NCBI GenBank assembly: GCA_021234155.1
Contig: JAJEKV010000162.1
Span: 589,449 to 653,448, forward strand
Reading direction: 5' to 3'
Origin: Isoetes taiwanensis
Taxonomy: Eukaryota > Streptophyta > Lycopodiopsida > Isoetales > Isoetaceae
DNA length: 64,000 bases
Position numbers and translations under genes: made by a program. Shown here in pieces: positions 31,672-43,534 of the stretch; positions within the stretch are counted from its first letter, which is position 1, and each line of letters begins with the position of its first letter. The notes under the pieces were generated by a model that worked only from the letters and a program-made list of their open reading frames with translations, did no database searches and was not told where the DNA came from.

Positions 31672-34600
31672 CCAACATGCCACGTGGGCTCCAACATGCC
31701 AAGGTGGCTCAAACATGCCACGTGGACTGCAACATGCCATGTGGACTCCAACATGCCAAGGTGGCTCAAACATGCCACCTAGGCTCAAACATGCCACCTA
31801 GGCTCAAACATGCCAAGGTGGCTCCAACATGCCACACGGGCTCCAACATGCCGCCTAGGCTCCAACATGCCAAGGTGGCTCAAGCATGCCACATAGGCTC
31901 AAGCATGCCATCTAGGCACTCCAAATGGTGACATGGCATGCCAAGTAAGCAAGGCCAAGTTTTGACTAGGCCAAAAATGAAAAGATGTCCATCTTTGGTC
32001 TTTTCATTGGGTGATGTTGGCAAATTTTGGGTGACATGGCTAGATGGTGGTGACATGGACATGATGACTAGGACTTTATGCAAGAAATATGATAACCTTT
32101 GGAATTTTTGGTAGAGGAGTTTGGCAATGGATAGAATAGAGGGATCTTCTTGGCACACCCTTCCCCAAATCCCGAACTAGGCGGGGACTTTGCGTGGCTT
32201 CCTCACCGAGGGAAGAGGCCCGGACCCCGGGGGCGGCTTCGAGAAAAGGTTCTTGAAGGCGACCTTTCTGCCGGCCTCTCCTTCCGGGCGGGCAAATGCC
32301 AATGCCCCCCTTCCGGGAGCTCGATTTCTCTATCCGGCCCAGTTGAATCCACCGTTCAAGTAACCTGCCGGCGGGTTCAAAAAAAAAATCAAGATCCGTC
32401 AAAACTTATCAAACCGGTGAAGCGTCCTGGCGGCTCGACCATGTAGAAACCCAAGTGTTTTGTCGTTCGAGCGGTACAAAGGCTCGGAATGGAGATTGAC
32501 TTAGCCATATCGTCCGGATGGTGACATTACCCTAGGGACCAAGTTATCACGGTCATTTTGGCAACGAAAAGAAACATGAACCCTCTACATGACAATATTA
32601 CTGCCCATCTCTTCGCCAATTGACTAGGAGCGTATTGGAGATGAGCTACTTTGGCACTTCTTGGAGAAAAAGTGGTCTTACGCTCCGCGAAACTTGGTCC
32701 CGGGGTAATCTTGGCGTTTTGAGTCCATTGGCGAGTCGGTTTACAATTTTGGAGTGGGAGAGTTGCTGTCGTGGCCAAGGGCCTTTGGGAGAGGATCTTT
32801 GGGGTGAAGGCTATGCGGAAGGTTTTAAGGGTCCATCTTAAAGCGTCAACACCCTCCCTCTATTGATGACATTGTGCAAGATCACAGTCGAATCGATTAG
32901 GATATGGCCTCTGAAACGTAAACCACATGTGTTGCTAGGGTATTGAAGGGTTTACGTTTTGGAGGCCAAGTTTTGTCGATTGCACTTGGGATATGGCCAA
33001 GAAGTCGCAATTGAAAACGAAGCAATAGGAATTGGCGGAATGGGGTTTGGATTTATCCTCCTCCCATAATGACCGGATAGAAGCCAAGAGCCTTTTGCAA
33101 GAGCAAAAATTGTTTGGGATCATTCGGGATGGCCAATAGATCCAAACCCCATTCCTTCAGTTCATATTGCTTCATGTTTTTAACTGCAGCTTCTTGACCA
33201 TGTCCCAAGTGCAACCGACTAAATCGCGACCTCCATAACGTAAACCCTTCAATAACCTAGCAAACCCACGGGGTTTTACGCGTTTGGAGGCCATATCCTA
33301 GTCGAGTTTGACCAGGATCTTGCACAATGTGATCACGTGGGGAGGGTGTTGATGCCAGAAGATGGACCCTTAAAACCTTCCAGAAGCAGTTCGCCCCAAA
33401 GGTCCTCTCCTGAAGGCCCTTGGCCACGGATGGGCAACTCTCCCACTCCAGAACTATAAACTGACTCTGCCAATGGACTCAAGACATCGACATTACCCTC
33501 GAGACCAAGTTTTGTGGGCGGAAGACCACTCTTTCTCCAAGAAGCGCCAAGGTAGCTCATGTCCAATACGTTCGTAGTCAATTGGCCTAAGAGGTGGCTG
33601 CGGAATACTGCCATGTAGAGGTTCGTGTTTCTTTTGTTGCCAAAAATGACCGTATAACTTGGTTCCTAGGGTAAATTTGCTATTTCGGATGATATGGAGA
33701 AGTCAAATCTCCATTCTGGAGCCTTTTACTGCTCGAACGACAAAACACTTGGGTTTCTACACGGTCGACCGTAGGACGCTTCGCGGTTTGATAAGTTCTT
33801 TCAGACAGATCTTGGATTTTTTTGAATTTACTTGAAGCAGGTTACTTGAACGGTGGATTCAACAGTCGGATAGGGAAACCGAGCTCCAGGAGGGGGGGAA
33901 GAGGGGGCATTGGCATTTGCCCTCCCGGATCGTTGGCAGGAAAGGCTACCTCCGCAACCTTTTTGAGGTTCGTCTCCTGGGGTCTGGGCTCTCCCCTCTG
34001 GTGAGGAAGCTGTGCAAAGTCCTGGCCTGGTTCGATTTGGGGAAAGGTGTTAGCGTTTTTGTTCAAGATCCCTCTATTCTATCCCTTGCCAAACTCCTCT
34101 ACCAAAAAATTCTAAAGGTTATCATATTTCTTGTATAAAGTTCTAGTCATCATGTCCACATCACCACCATCTAGCCATGTCAACCAAAATTTGCCAACAT
34201 CACCCAATGAAAAGACCAAAGATGGACATCTTTTCATTTTTGGCCTAGTCAAAACTTGGCCTTGCTTAGTTGGCATGCCATGTCACCGCTTGGAATGCCT
34301 AGGTGGCATGCCTGAGCCACCTTGGCATGTTGGAGCCTAGGTGGCATGTTGGAGCCCACATGGCATGTTTCAACCACCTTGGCATGTTTGAGCCTAAGTG
34401 GCATATTTGGCATGTTGGAGCCTAAGTGGCATGTTGGAGTCTAGGTGGCATGTTGGAGCCCACGTGGCATATGTTGGAGCCTAGGTGGCATCTTTGAGCC
34501 ACCTTGCCATGTTTGTGCCTAGGTGGCATGTTGGAGCCACCTTGGTATGTTGGAGCCTAGGTGGCATGTTGGAGCCACCTTGGCATGCTTGAGCCACCTT

Positions 34601-34930
34601 GGCATGTTGGAGCCTAGGTTGTTTGAGCCACCTTGACAAGTTGGATCTCGCATGGCATGTTTGATCCACCTTGGCATGTTTGAGCCACCTTGGCATGTCG
34701 AAGCCTAGGTGTCATGTTTGAGCAACCTTGGAATGTTTGAGTCACCTTGGCATGTTGGAGACTATGTGGCATGTTTGAGCCACCTTGGCATATTGAAGCC
34801 TAGTTGCCATGTTGGAGCCACCTTGGCATGTTTGAGCCACCTTGGCATGTTGAAGCCTAGTTGCCATGTTGGAGCCACCTTAGCATGTTTGAGCCACCTT
34901 GGCATGTTGGAGCCTAGGTAGCATGTTTGA
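31672..34930. repeat. 3.3-kb palindrome ending in inverted 19-mer arrays
   Basis: Inverted copies centred near 33105. The array 31672-31925 pairs with 34290-34930. GGTGACATGGCATGCCAA at about 31928 pairs with TTGGCATGCCATGTCACC at about 34270, and the stretch to 32150 pairs with 34050-34270. GGGAGAGTTGCTGTCGTGGCC at about 32757 pairs with the GGCCACGGATGGGCAACTCTC side at about 33424. Pairing continues close to the centre. Arms differ by many substitutions, so it is not a recent assembly duplication. No convincing coding sequence; the small frames are arm artefacts. Confidence 0.9.
34290..34930 (+). repeat. Right array of ~19-mers
   Basis: Same unit family and same orientation as the array at 22513-23210 (CATGTTGGAGCCTAGGTGG / CATGTTTGAGCCACCTTGG), with more divergence and some truncated units. 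Confidence 0.93.
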
Positions 34931-34999
34931 AGTCAAATGCTAGTGAAGTGCAAGCATATATAACTCTTGTATGCTGCCATTTTGTGGCCATAATGGCAT

Positions 35000-35338
35000 G
35001 TGGACAACTTGGTTATACATGGATTTTTAGAAAACCTTAAAAAACCACATCTCAAACACTACCTTAAAAAACAACACCTTTAAAAAACACATCCCTTCAA
35101 AAAACCATACTGCTTGAGAAAACAACACATCCTTAAAAAAGACACTACACCACCTTAAGAAACCACCCATTCTTAAAAAACAAAAACTACATATTCTTAA
35201 GAAAAACTACAGTATATCCTTGGAAAACCACACCCCCATATAACTACGTGTAGGTTTTTTCCAAATCTTCAAAAAAACAACACGTATTTTGTTTTTACTG
35301 TTGTTTTCAGCCGTGGACCAAATGTTGGGGTTAGTGTG
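35000..35338. repeat. Right subterminal repeats and terminus of the CACTA-like element
   Basis: AAAAAACAACACC / AAAACCACA words repeat to about 35290, then TTGGGGTTAGTGTG at 35325-35338 closes the element. Mirror of 18243-18760. Confidence 0.78.
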
Positions 35339-35341
35339 ACA

Positions 35342-35512
35342 GTTTTAGCGCTATTCCTTCTTACTCCGGCAGGATCAAAGACCAAGGCATGATAGAAACC
35401 GACATCATTATGCTATAGGTTTACCAAGAGTTTTAACGCTATTCCTTCTTACTCCGGCAGGATCAAAAGACCAAGGCATGACAGAAATTGACAGCATTAT
35501 GCTATAGGTTTA
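35342..35512 (+). repeat. 85-bp tandem duplication
   Basis: AGTTTTAGCGCTATTCC ... GCTATAGGTTTACCAAGA repeats once, with about seven differences. It directly adjoins the right end of the CACTA-like element. Confidence 0.92.
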
Positions 35513-38180
35513 TCAAGAACGACCAGCATGATTTCCAAGTTCCGGTCTTGCATTTGTCCTCTGAGCTCCTGCAATCCCTAACATCGGCTATGGAAAGCAG
35601 GGGAGTATCCGTTTACATGGCCAAGCTTGGCGAGCAGGTTGAACGGTTGAGTAAATGGTTGAAGCCATGGAAAAGGTTGCAAAAATCGTAGTTGTCAAAT
35701 AATAAGTTTTGGACAGTCACTTCATTTCGTCTTCTATCTCTACAGATAACAGCGATAACAGCAATGGCTTAAAGTTTTTTTCTAGCAGCGGACCATATCT
35801 ACTGCATTAATCTTATGCTTCAGAGGAAGTTCTAAGGTAGGGTTTACATGATTCTGGCATGCAAACCTTAAAAATGTTGTCGTCGTTTTAAGCCGTGTGT
35901 TAACCCTAAGCATTTTGTTGTAGTTAACACAGCGGATATGGCTGCATAACTATGTTGCAGAGAGCATTTCATCATCTCGGCTACACTTCTTTATACAGTT
36001 CTTGGAATAACTGAGTTATATTTGAGCTTGAGCTAATCAATGTCGTAAGCTTTATCAAGTGCATTCTTGATTGTTCTAAGCTTACATCTTATTGGTCTAA
36101 ATGAATTCGCCAATCGAAATAAAGCATAGAAGGAAGCGGATTCAGATTTGCCTCAGAGCTGCAGACAACAAAGGTACATCATGATTTGTACTAGAGCTTT
36201 GCTTTTAATTTAATGGATTTAGACATGCAGCAAGTATTGTTATAACATCAATCTGCTGCATAAAGCAAAGAAGGAAGCAGATACAAATTTGCTCAGATCT
36301 AAGGAGGTAAATTTTTTGTCGCAAATGCAACTTATATTGGGCTCTGGTTTGGGAATCTTTCTTGCCATTGTTGTGATCCATATACTATGTTCTCAGTTCT
36401 ATGTTATTACAAGTTACAATTTTGAAAGCACATAGAAGCAGAATAAAGAAATTCGTGCAGAGTATGCAGGCAGAACATTTACATTTGGAAGAAAAGTGGA
36501 AAAAGTGTCATCACAGATCATGTATGAAGCAGACCATTACAAAAACAATTACTACTTTAAGAGAATGGGCATGGTCGACTAAACAATAATAACAAATGTG
36601 ACAAAGAGAAGAAACATCTTCAATTTTTGCTTTGTGAAGCTAATTTTAAGCTTTCTACAATCTTCTCTATGATTTTGCAGTTCACGCTCAAAAATTGATT
36701 CTTTACTAAATACTGACTGTTTCTTGGTGATCTGGCTCATTCAAGAATATCAAACATGTCAAAGTATCTCTAAAGTCTTGATCTCTGATCAGGTAAGTGG
36801 GTGCAGAAATAGAGAAGCATTTTTTAAGGTAAGTCTTTGCAGCACAAGTCTGACATGCCAACCTGCAGGGTATTGCGTTAACTCTTTATAATTGATAGGA
36901 GGGTGTGATCCAGCATGCTACCATAAACAATTTAGACGTATAAAATTTGTGGATCACAATTAAAACAGATGATGTAGCTGAAGGTGTTCCGCACTTGGTG
37001 GCAAAATAGTTCATGAGCCTGGACCTTTGACAGGAAGCAATACAAAAATTACAGCTTGCTCTTGGATCCAGATAGTTTGAAATTGGTGTATGGCTTAATT
37101 CACCGGAATAAAGCTATTATAATTTGACACACTTAACACATTTACAAGATCTACCAAGGTGGGTGGCGTGTCATTGACTTCATATATTTTATAGTTGTAT
37201 GTAAATTACCAGCAAAAGCATTCGATGCATTCGATCTAGATGGATTGTTAATCTTTGCACCTTTGTAATTTTTTTCAGTTTTTAAATGAAAGCTTGATAA
37301 GTTTCCTCCTACTTGAGCTGCTAACATTCCATCACAGTAAAAATGCAATCACAAAACCATTATAGTAAAGACGCAATCACAAAACTTAGTCTCATAATTC
37401 ACAAATAAAGCATGAATGTTCACATAACGCATGAATGTTTTGTTATCGGTCATTGGTAGCTTCTATAAAATACAATTTATTATAAAACTCCTCCAATCTG
37501 AATAGAGAATCAATGAAGGAAAGTCCCTTGTGAGGACGAAACCCCAAGGTTCTTTGAAATTCAAAATTCAATACTGGGTTTTGGATGTGGTAGTTTTTTT
37601 ACATAAATGCAACGTAGATGTGGTAGTTTTTTTTACATAAATGCAACGTAAGAACACACATTTTGATGACTACAATACATAAATTATGATGTAATGTTGA
37701 TTGTGCAATATGGACCAGAAAGTAAAATTCATAGCACAACCTTTGACATGGATGTATATTAAGGCTTCCTTAAGTAAAAAACAATAGAGCAAAACCAATA
37801 CACAACCTCTAACAATAATAGTGTCGTTATTGAGTATCCCATTACAAAATGGCAAGGTGATGTGCTAAAAACGAACGGCAGCTTGCAGCTGCTTGAGCTA
37901 AGAAGTGCGACCCAGAGACAAAAAGCACTAGAGATAGCTATGAAACATGAACCTTGATTAGAGACAAAAAGCACTAGAGACAACTATGGAACAGTTAGCT
38001 CGATTGGAGAAACAAAGAGGTTCAAAAGATTTACATGTTCCCAAATTATGCCCAGCAACGCTGGGCACCGTAACTAGTTATACTTAGAAAAGAATCTAAA
38101 AAGAATCTTAGAGCCACTTTAAGTGCAGCATGTGGAAGATATTACAAAGCGTACAATGTGTTATATCCCATACAATAAAT
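35513..38180. other. No recognisable gene
   Basis: A 67-codon frame at 35488-35691 (LSSELLQSLTSAMESRGVSV) and a few others lack known motifs. A duplicated TGTGGTAGTTTTTT...ACATAAATGCAACGTA pair lies at 37587-37650. AGAGACAAAAAGCACTAGAGA repeats near 37914 and 37960. Confidence 0.5.
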
Positions 38181-38972
38181 CTAACCACTATTGTTATCGA
38201 GATCAACAGCGGTAAGCAAAAGCTGAATTTCAAGGAGGCCTTGAAAATCATCAAGATGATGTGTCTCCAAATAACGACCCATGCGTAAGATTGTGTCTCT
38301 AACATACCCCAAAACAGGCTGAGGGATTCGAGGAGGGACAAGTTTGGAGTCTTTTTTATTAGACCAATCCCATGAATATAAAGGCCAAATTTGCGGGCTA
38401 GTATGACGAACGCAGGGAATCTCCCAGAACTTCAAGAGCAAATAATCAAGCATTATTTCTCGAAGCTGGGAGGGCTGAAGCTGTTGAGCAAATGACTGAG
38501 CATGATTAGTAAGGAGTGGGATTGATTTATATTTTATGGTGCACTGAGAGCAAGTAAGACGAGCCTCCGCAATAAACTTGGTCTCAGCGACCCGGAGAAG
38601 GGCGTCATAGGCATTATGTTGCTGGGTATTCTTAGAAGGCGAGTGAGAGGCGACCGATCGGAGCCAGAACAGAAGGATGCCGCGGTAGCTAGCAGCCTCT
38701 TCGTGGCTCCGGCCGATTCCATACCAAACCGTCGTATGATCGGCCTTGCCCATCTCCTGCCTAACATAGAAAGTCAGCTTCATCTTGGCCGCTTGCATCA
38801 GATCCAGAACCTGGGCCTCGCATGCATCATCGCCAGGATCCTCATCAGATCTGCGCGCAATCTTGGCCAGCTTTGAATCCAAAAAACCAAACATCCTCTT
38901 CATACCTATTCTGTTCCGGTACATGAAAGGAATCCTACATGAAATGCTATATACTTGAACCTGTGCTCGCAT
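38181..38972 (-). CDS. Hypothetical protein, 263 codons
   Basis: Single uninterrupted frame with MRAQVQVYS start; a second in-frame Met (MKRMFGFLDSKLAKIARR) may be the true start. The product is helical, soluble, with no signal peptide, Cys cluster or transmembrane stretch. Two stretches look like a conserved fold (YGIGRSHEEAASYRGILLFW; LREIMLDYLLLKFWEIP), but I cannot name it. A length well above the local noise supports a real exon or a captured gene piece. Confidence 0.4.
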   Translation of the reverse strand: MRAQVQVYSISCRIPFMYRNRIGMKRMFGFLDSKLAKIARRSDEDPGDDACEAQVLDLMQAAKMKLTFYVRQEMGKADHTTVWYGIGRSHEEAASYRGILLFWLRSVASHSPSKNTQQHNAYDALLRVAETKFIAEARLTCSQCTIKYKSIPLLTNHAQSFAQQLQPSQLREIMLDYLLLKFWEIPCVRHTSPQIWPLYSWDWSNKKDSKLVPPRIPQPVLGYVRDTILRMGRYLETHHLDDFQGLLEIQLLLTAVDLDNNSG

Positions 38973-39426
38973 TTAATCCCGCTTTAGCTTGCGACTTCGG
39001 AAATCCCGTGAAAAAAGCATGCAGCGTGCTAAACGTTCCACTGTTCCTTTCTGTAGACATTTGTCAATTATACTTTTGGTTTTTACGACCCCTTTTTATG
39101 CTTGTTGTCGTTTTGCTGATTTTTTCCGTCAACGTATGTTATGACAACCATGCTACGTATCCGGTTCACCTGCGACACTTGTCGAAGAGGGGCCCTGTTG
39201 TACTACTGTGCAAATTAAAGATGGTTGGTGATTGTGGGTGTAGGGCTAGGCATTTTACACGATTGTGATGGCTGCAATGGCGCATGTGAACCCACCAAGT
39301 TTAGCTTTTGAATTACGTCAAGGTAAGTGGATGAGCATTCCGTCATTTTCTTGATTCATTCTTCTCCAGAATCACAAATGGGTTCAGCAAACCTGTAGAA
39401 TCCGGTGAAAAGCTTACCTTGACGTC
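38973..39426. other. No gene seen
   Basis: One short frame (38939-39268) with a hydrophobic stretch; unsupported. Confidence 0.5.
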
Positions 39427-39533
39427 GTAGAACGGAATGGGGGAAGCCATTCTTGCTTCCCCCTGACCTGCAGAATCCGGCGCATTCTGCAGGTCAGGGG
39501 GAAACAAGAATGGCTTCCCCCATTCCGTTCTAC
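39427..39533. repeat. Near-perfect 107-bp hairpin
   Basis: Arms of about 50 bp (GTAGAACGGAATGGGGGAAG ... TGCAGAAT and complement) around a 6-7 base loop CCGGCG, with one or two bulges. Could be a tiny MITE or a small-RNA precursor. It sits about 480 bp upstream of the SET-domain exon. Confidence 0.9.
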
Positions 39534-40015
39534 ATCACGTAACGAAGTGTATAACGAGTTTTAGATTCAAGGTATAAGGTGCTTCAGCATAGTGAATGCA
39601 TTTGACAAATGCAATGGAATCGTCTCCGTTTCAATATTCTTTATAAAATACAAAGATGCAGGAAGGGCAAAAACCTATAGAGTTTGCCAAGAATGTCCAC
39701 ACTTAGGAGAATGTAATGATAGCACAAATGCATAAGATGTAAGCATAAATGTACGAAACAGAAACAATGGCAAATTCAAGAATCTCGAGGCCATTATGAA
39801 TTGAGGACATTCTTTCAAATTATATATAGAAGTGCATGCAGGAGATTCTTACAACTATGCCACGACACATAATGTTGCGTGCTATGGGGGCTTTGAAGAT
39901 ATTAGCTCCATCTGTGTGGCCGTTCCTTGGAGACCTCTTCATCCTAGTCAGTCCAAAGCAAATGTATAAGTTTAGAACACAATTCAAGATGTTTATGATA
40001 TATCTAAATATGTAG
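39534..40015. other. No gene seen upstream of the SET exon
   Basis: AT-rich, likely intron or 5' flank of the SET-domain ORF; no exon could be fixed. Confidence 0.5.
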
Positions 40016-40801
40016 GTAGATGATGCTGATGTCTCCTCCAAAATAGATGTGGATTTTGGTTTAATGTTGTCCATAGAGGCATATGAAACCGAAGCAGTAA
40101 TCCGATTCATCAATAATGTGGATGGGTACCGCTCAACGTTGAGTGTTCCCCTGCGTGAAAGGACACGAAGGGCTACAATCATGAGAACATTACATGTGTC
40201 GCAAATTTCCCAAGAACGCTTGGCCTCACTGCCCGAGTGTGAAATTCCTGAAGAATTGCAAAGATTAGTCCGACCCTTCGCTAGGGACCGCAAGACATTT
40301 GGCTTGTGGCCAGTAGACTTACCTATCCCCATGGATCAAGAATTTACTTATTGGGGAAGAAGATACATCATTATACGGAGCCGCATTTGTCCAGAAGCTG
40401 GATTCGGCCTTATCTCCGGCACGCGTATAGAAGTGGAGCAAGGAACCAACATTCCATTAATGCCATATGCAGGTCCTGAGTACGATTGGAAAACTTGGCA
40501 AACTTTGACTAAATATGCTTGGCGTATGAGGATTTATGGAATGAATTCCAATGTTGTGCCGATAGCTGTGGGGGCATGTGATGGTTGGCCAGGGGTTCAT
40601 GGCAATATTGCAAGGTTCATCAACAGTTCTATTGACGACCGTGAGCGATGCAATTGTGAATGTTTAGAGTGTCAAGGAGGGGAGGAAGATTTTTTTACAA
40701 GATATGTAAAATGTAGATTTATCATGGTGTATGCTATTAAAAGCATAAACATTGGAGATAAGTTATTCATCAACTATCGCTATGATAGATCTCCCATTTG
40801 A
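40016..40801 (+). CDS. SET-domain protein, last exon
   Basis: A clean frame follows a TATGTAG acceptor and ends at TGA 40799-40801. The C-terminal 140 residues read as a SET domain: AGFGLISGTRIEVEQG, MPYAGPEYD, GNIARFINSS (the NxxRFxNHS pocket), CNCECLEC, and AIKSINIGDKLFINY (the GEELxxDY end). SET enzymes methylate lysines, mostly on histones. His of the NHS motif is Ser-Ser here and the final Asp-Tyr is Asn-Tyr, so activity is uncertain. The 5' part is missing from the frame, and the surroundings are transposon-rich; it may be a captured or transposon-borne SET gene. Confidence 0.65.
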   Translation, partial: VDDADVSSKIDVDFGLMLSIEAYETEAVIRFINNVDGYRSTLSVPLRERTRRATIMRTLHVSQISQERLASLPECEIPEELQRLVRPFARDRKTFGLWPVDLPIPMDQEFTYWGRRYIIIRSRICPEAGFGLISGTRIEVEQGTNIPLMPYAGPEYDWKTWQTLTKYAWRMRIYGMNSNVVPIAVGACDGWPGVHGNIARFINSSIDDRERCNCECLECQGGEEDFFTRYVKCRFIMVYAIKSINIGDKLFINYRYDRSPI

Positions 40802-41029
40802 GCTGGAACAATAGTATTGTTGTACTAAAAAAAAAGGGAATAAAGAGCATTTTTTTTTTTTTTTTAATATGTTTTTTGTCATTCGTGAGTCTATGCATAT
40901 GGGTGTATGTATTTTATACTTATTACATTATTTGACATGATGTTTAATACGTTACTCCTGTTTAATGAACTCATTCAGAGCGGTCTCCATCCTGATCCAT
41001 TAGTTCTAAGAATAGAATAGAATAGATTT

Positions 41030-41261
41030 TTTAACGTCCACGGAGACCAAGAGGTCATGGGACCCATACAATGGGCTAGTACAATCATTACTACTAGGAT
41101 TAAAAAACCCCTGCCTCGAAAGTTACAGGCAAAGGGAAACCTATCGTCATGAATTTCAAGATATTGCATACGATCAATATGAAGAGGATGAACCTATTGA
41201 CGAACACGAGAACGAAGTCTTTCATGACGAGCCGATGCTCGATATGTTGCAGGGATAGGTT
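41030..41261 (+). CDS. Open frame without start, cut by a transposon end
   Basis: A frame of over 70 codons (WDPYNGLVQSLLLGL ... acidic YEEDEPIDEHENEVFHDEP) runs until its stop, and the stop lies within the first bases (CAGGGATAG) of the repeat starting at 41250. Unrecognised; even codon use and an acidic tail suggest a real 3' exon truncated by the insertion. Confidence 0.35.
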
Positions 41262-41820
41262 CTGTACGTACGAAATTCAAATTCCTGACGTATAAAGTTA
41301 AAAAATATGTATTTTTTAATAAACTACGTATTTAACGTATTTAAAGGTCGCCGGCCGAAAAAAAAAAAAAATTTCGCGTACGCGAAACCTTCAGATTCGC
41401 GTATGTGAAAATATTTTCGCGTACGCGAAATGCATGCTTTTGCTTCGCAAAATTCAAATCTGAATTTCACGACGCGCTAAAACTTTCGGTTCAGCGTCTG
41501 CTGCGAAAATTTTTTCAGCGTCACGCAAAACCGTGGTGTTCATGTGCGCAATTTACCACGCGTTTAGACGTCTGCGAAAAAATTTTCAGCGTCGTGGCCC
41601 GAAGTTTTCAGCGTCTGCGAAGTTTTTCTATATATATGCGGTGCGGTATTTTAGTTTTTGCGCTGCAAAGAAGGTATCTTCTGCGCCAAACCTTTCAATT
41701 TGCCCCTCAAAAATCTTTTTTTTTTTGTTCTTCTTAGTTTTTAGGCCTTTTTTGTTGTTTTTTTGATAGTTAGGCCAGGTAAGGTCCCCAGTTAGGCCCT
41801 CGCCTATTGCCCCCCCTGTG
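41250..41820 (+). mobile_element. Partial hAT-like repeat (first copy)
   Basis: Starts with CAGGGATAGGTTC, as does the element at 41821, and shares its next 130 bp, then a block rich in TTTCGCGTACGCGAAA-like palindromes. The right inverted terminus is missing. Tandem with the next element. Confidence 0.7.
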
Positions 41821-42352
41821 CAGGGATAGGTTCTGTACGTACAAAATTCAAATTCCTGACGTATAAAGTCAAAAAATACGTATTTTTTAATAAAATACGT
41901 ATTTAACGTATTTAAACCTCGCCGGCCGGAAAAAAAATTTCGCGTATGCGAAAACAACGCGATGAAAGCGTCTGCTGAAAATTTTTCGCATCTGTGCGAA
42001 CAAGAAAAAACAAGCGCCTTGAATGCAACAAAAAAAATTTTTATTTATTTATTTTTTTTTTTTGAAGGCGTCGTAGTCTGAAGGGTTTTGCGTCGCGCAA
42101 TTTTTTTTTTTTTTTTGTTCGCGTCTGAAAATACTTTCAGCGTCGCAGCGATCTGAAAGTTCGCGACGCTGCTTTTTTTTTTTTTTTTTTTTTTTTTTTG
42201 ACCACGGTTTTCAGCGTTTCGCGTCGCCGAAAAAATTTCACAGACGCTTTCCGCGTTGTTTTCGGCGACGCGAAAATCTTCCGACGCCGGAATTTTTTTT
42301 TGCCGTACTTTTTACGTTTTATACGGCAAATATGTGCCGTATCATACAATTC

Positions 42353-43503
42353 AAACAAGGTTTAAAATGAAACGCACTTATTTACGAAGTGCGTTTGAAA
42401 GATTCCTTCTGAAAAATTATAAAATTCTGAAATCCCTCTAAAAAGGGCCTTTTTATTACCTTTGGTCCAAAGATTTATAAAATTGCTCGTGAAAACAGAC
42501 ATTTTAAGAAGACTTAGTATTAAGGAAAACACACACACACAAAAAAAATTCCATTGTAGAGGGGGAAAGAACTACAATGAAATTCAAAGATTTACTATGG
42601 GGCAAATTCGTATGAAGAAATTAGATGCTTTTGTACCTTGTCCCTAAAAATTTTTATATTAGTTGTTTTAGAAGATGTGAAATTTGTTATTTCACAACCA
42701 TTTTGGTGAACATCCTAATGGACCTTAAAACACATTGGGAGGCGGTTGAACAAACTTCTTGAATGACAAACCATTGTTTTTGCATCACATAGTATTACAA
42801 TTACCAATACATCCACGATATTTTGTAGTTAAGTCAAGTTTTAGTTGATGATGCGGTATAAATTTATACCGAGGATACAAAAGTTGAAGTAATGAAGCCA
42901 TGTGATTACATGCCCTCCTTTTTATTCTGAGATGTATTTTTGAACGCACATACCAATCTACAACATGGTGATGCTCGGGAGATAGTCAATCTCCTTAGCA
43001 ATGTTGAGCATATTCATCACAATTACGCTATCCAGCAAGCGATGGGCACCATGCACATTTCTCCGGCGAAGAAGTATTCGATGCGCCTTACCCTTTCCTA
43101 AATATTTTGTAAATAAATAGGTAAACTTCTGAGGGGTTGCTACTCCTCGCTCCCCTCTGGATAAACCACGTGGTTTCCTTCTAGTCAAACACCTGTGTCA
43201 CCATAATATTTTGGAGTTCTTTGCCTTTAGTAGCAATTTTTTAGCTGCCTGAAGTGAAGTTCGCATGTATGTAGAGAAAAAAAAGTAGAAATAACAACAT
43301 GATTCGACTACTTTATGCTCTAACATTGCATTACAAGCTCAGAAATTTTAGAACCGTTTTAAAACTTTTTAGACTAAAAAACTAAGAAAAGTGTGTAAAA
43401 TTATCCCTTATGTGTGTTACTTTAGTAGTTTTCAGTTGCCAAACCCTTTGGCGAGTAAGAAAGACCCCAAAAGATTTTACACGATATATACTTTCTGGAC
43501 TGC

Positions 43504-43534
<31 letters not shown>

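Larger units (their letters stand above)
18243..35338. mobile_element. Candidate 17.1-kb CACTA-like element (outermost of a nest)
   Basis: The left end CACACTAACCCCAA at 18243-18256 is the exact inverted complement of TTGGGGTTAGTGTG at 35325-35338. Both are flanked outside by ACA (18240-18242 and 35339-35341), a 3-bp duplication as made by CACTA/EnSpm elements. Both ends are followed inward by several hundred bases of short degenerate subterminal repeats (GTGTAGTTTTT / AAAAACAACAC type), also a CACTA trait. No TNP2-like transposase is visible inside. The interior instead holds the second convergent gene pair and a large palindrome, presumably nested insertions. The ends are good evidence; that they belong to one insertion is inference. 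Confidence 0.6.
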
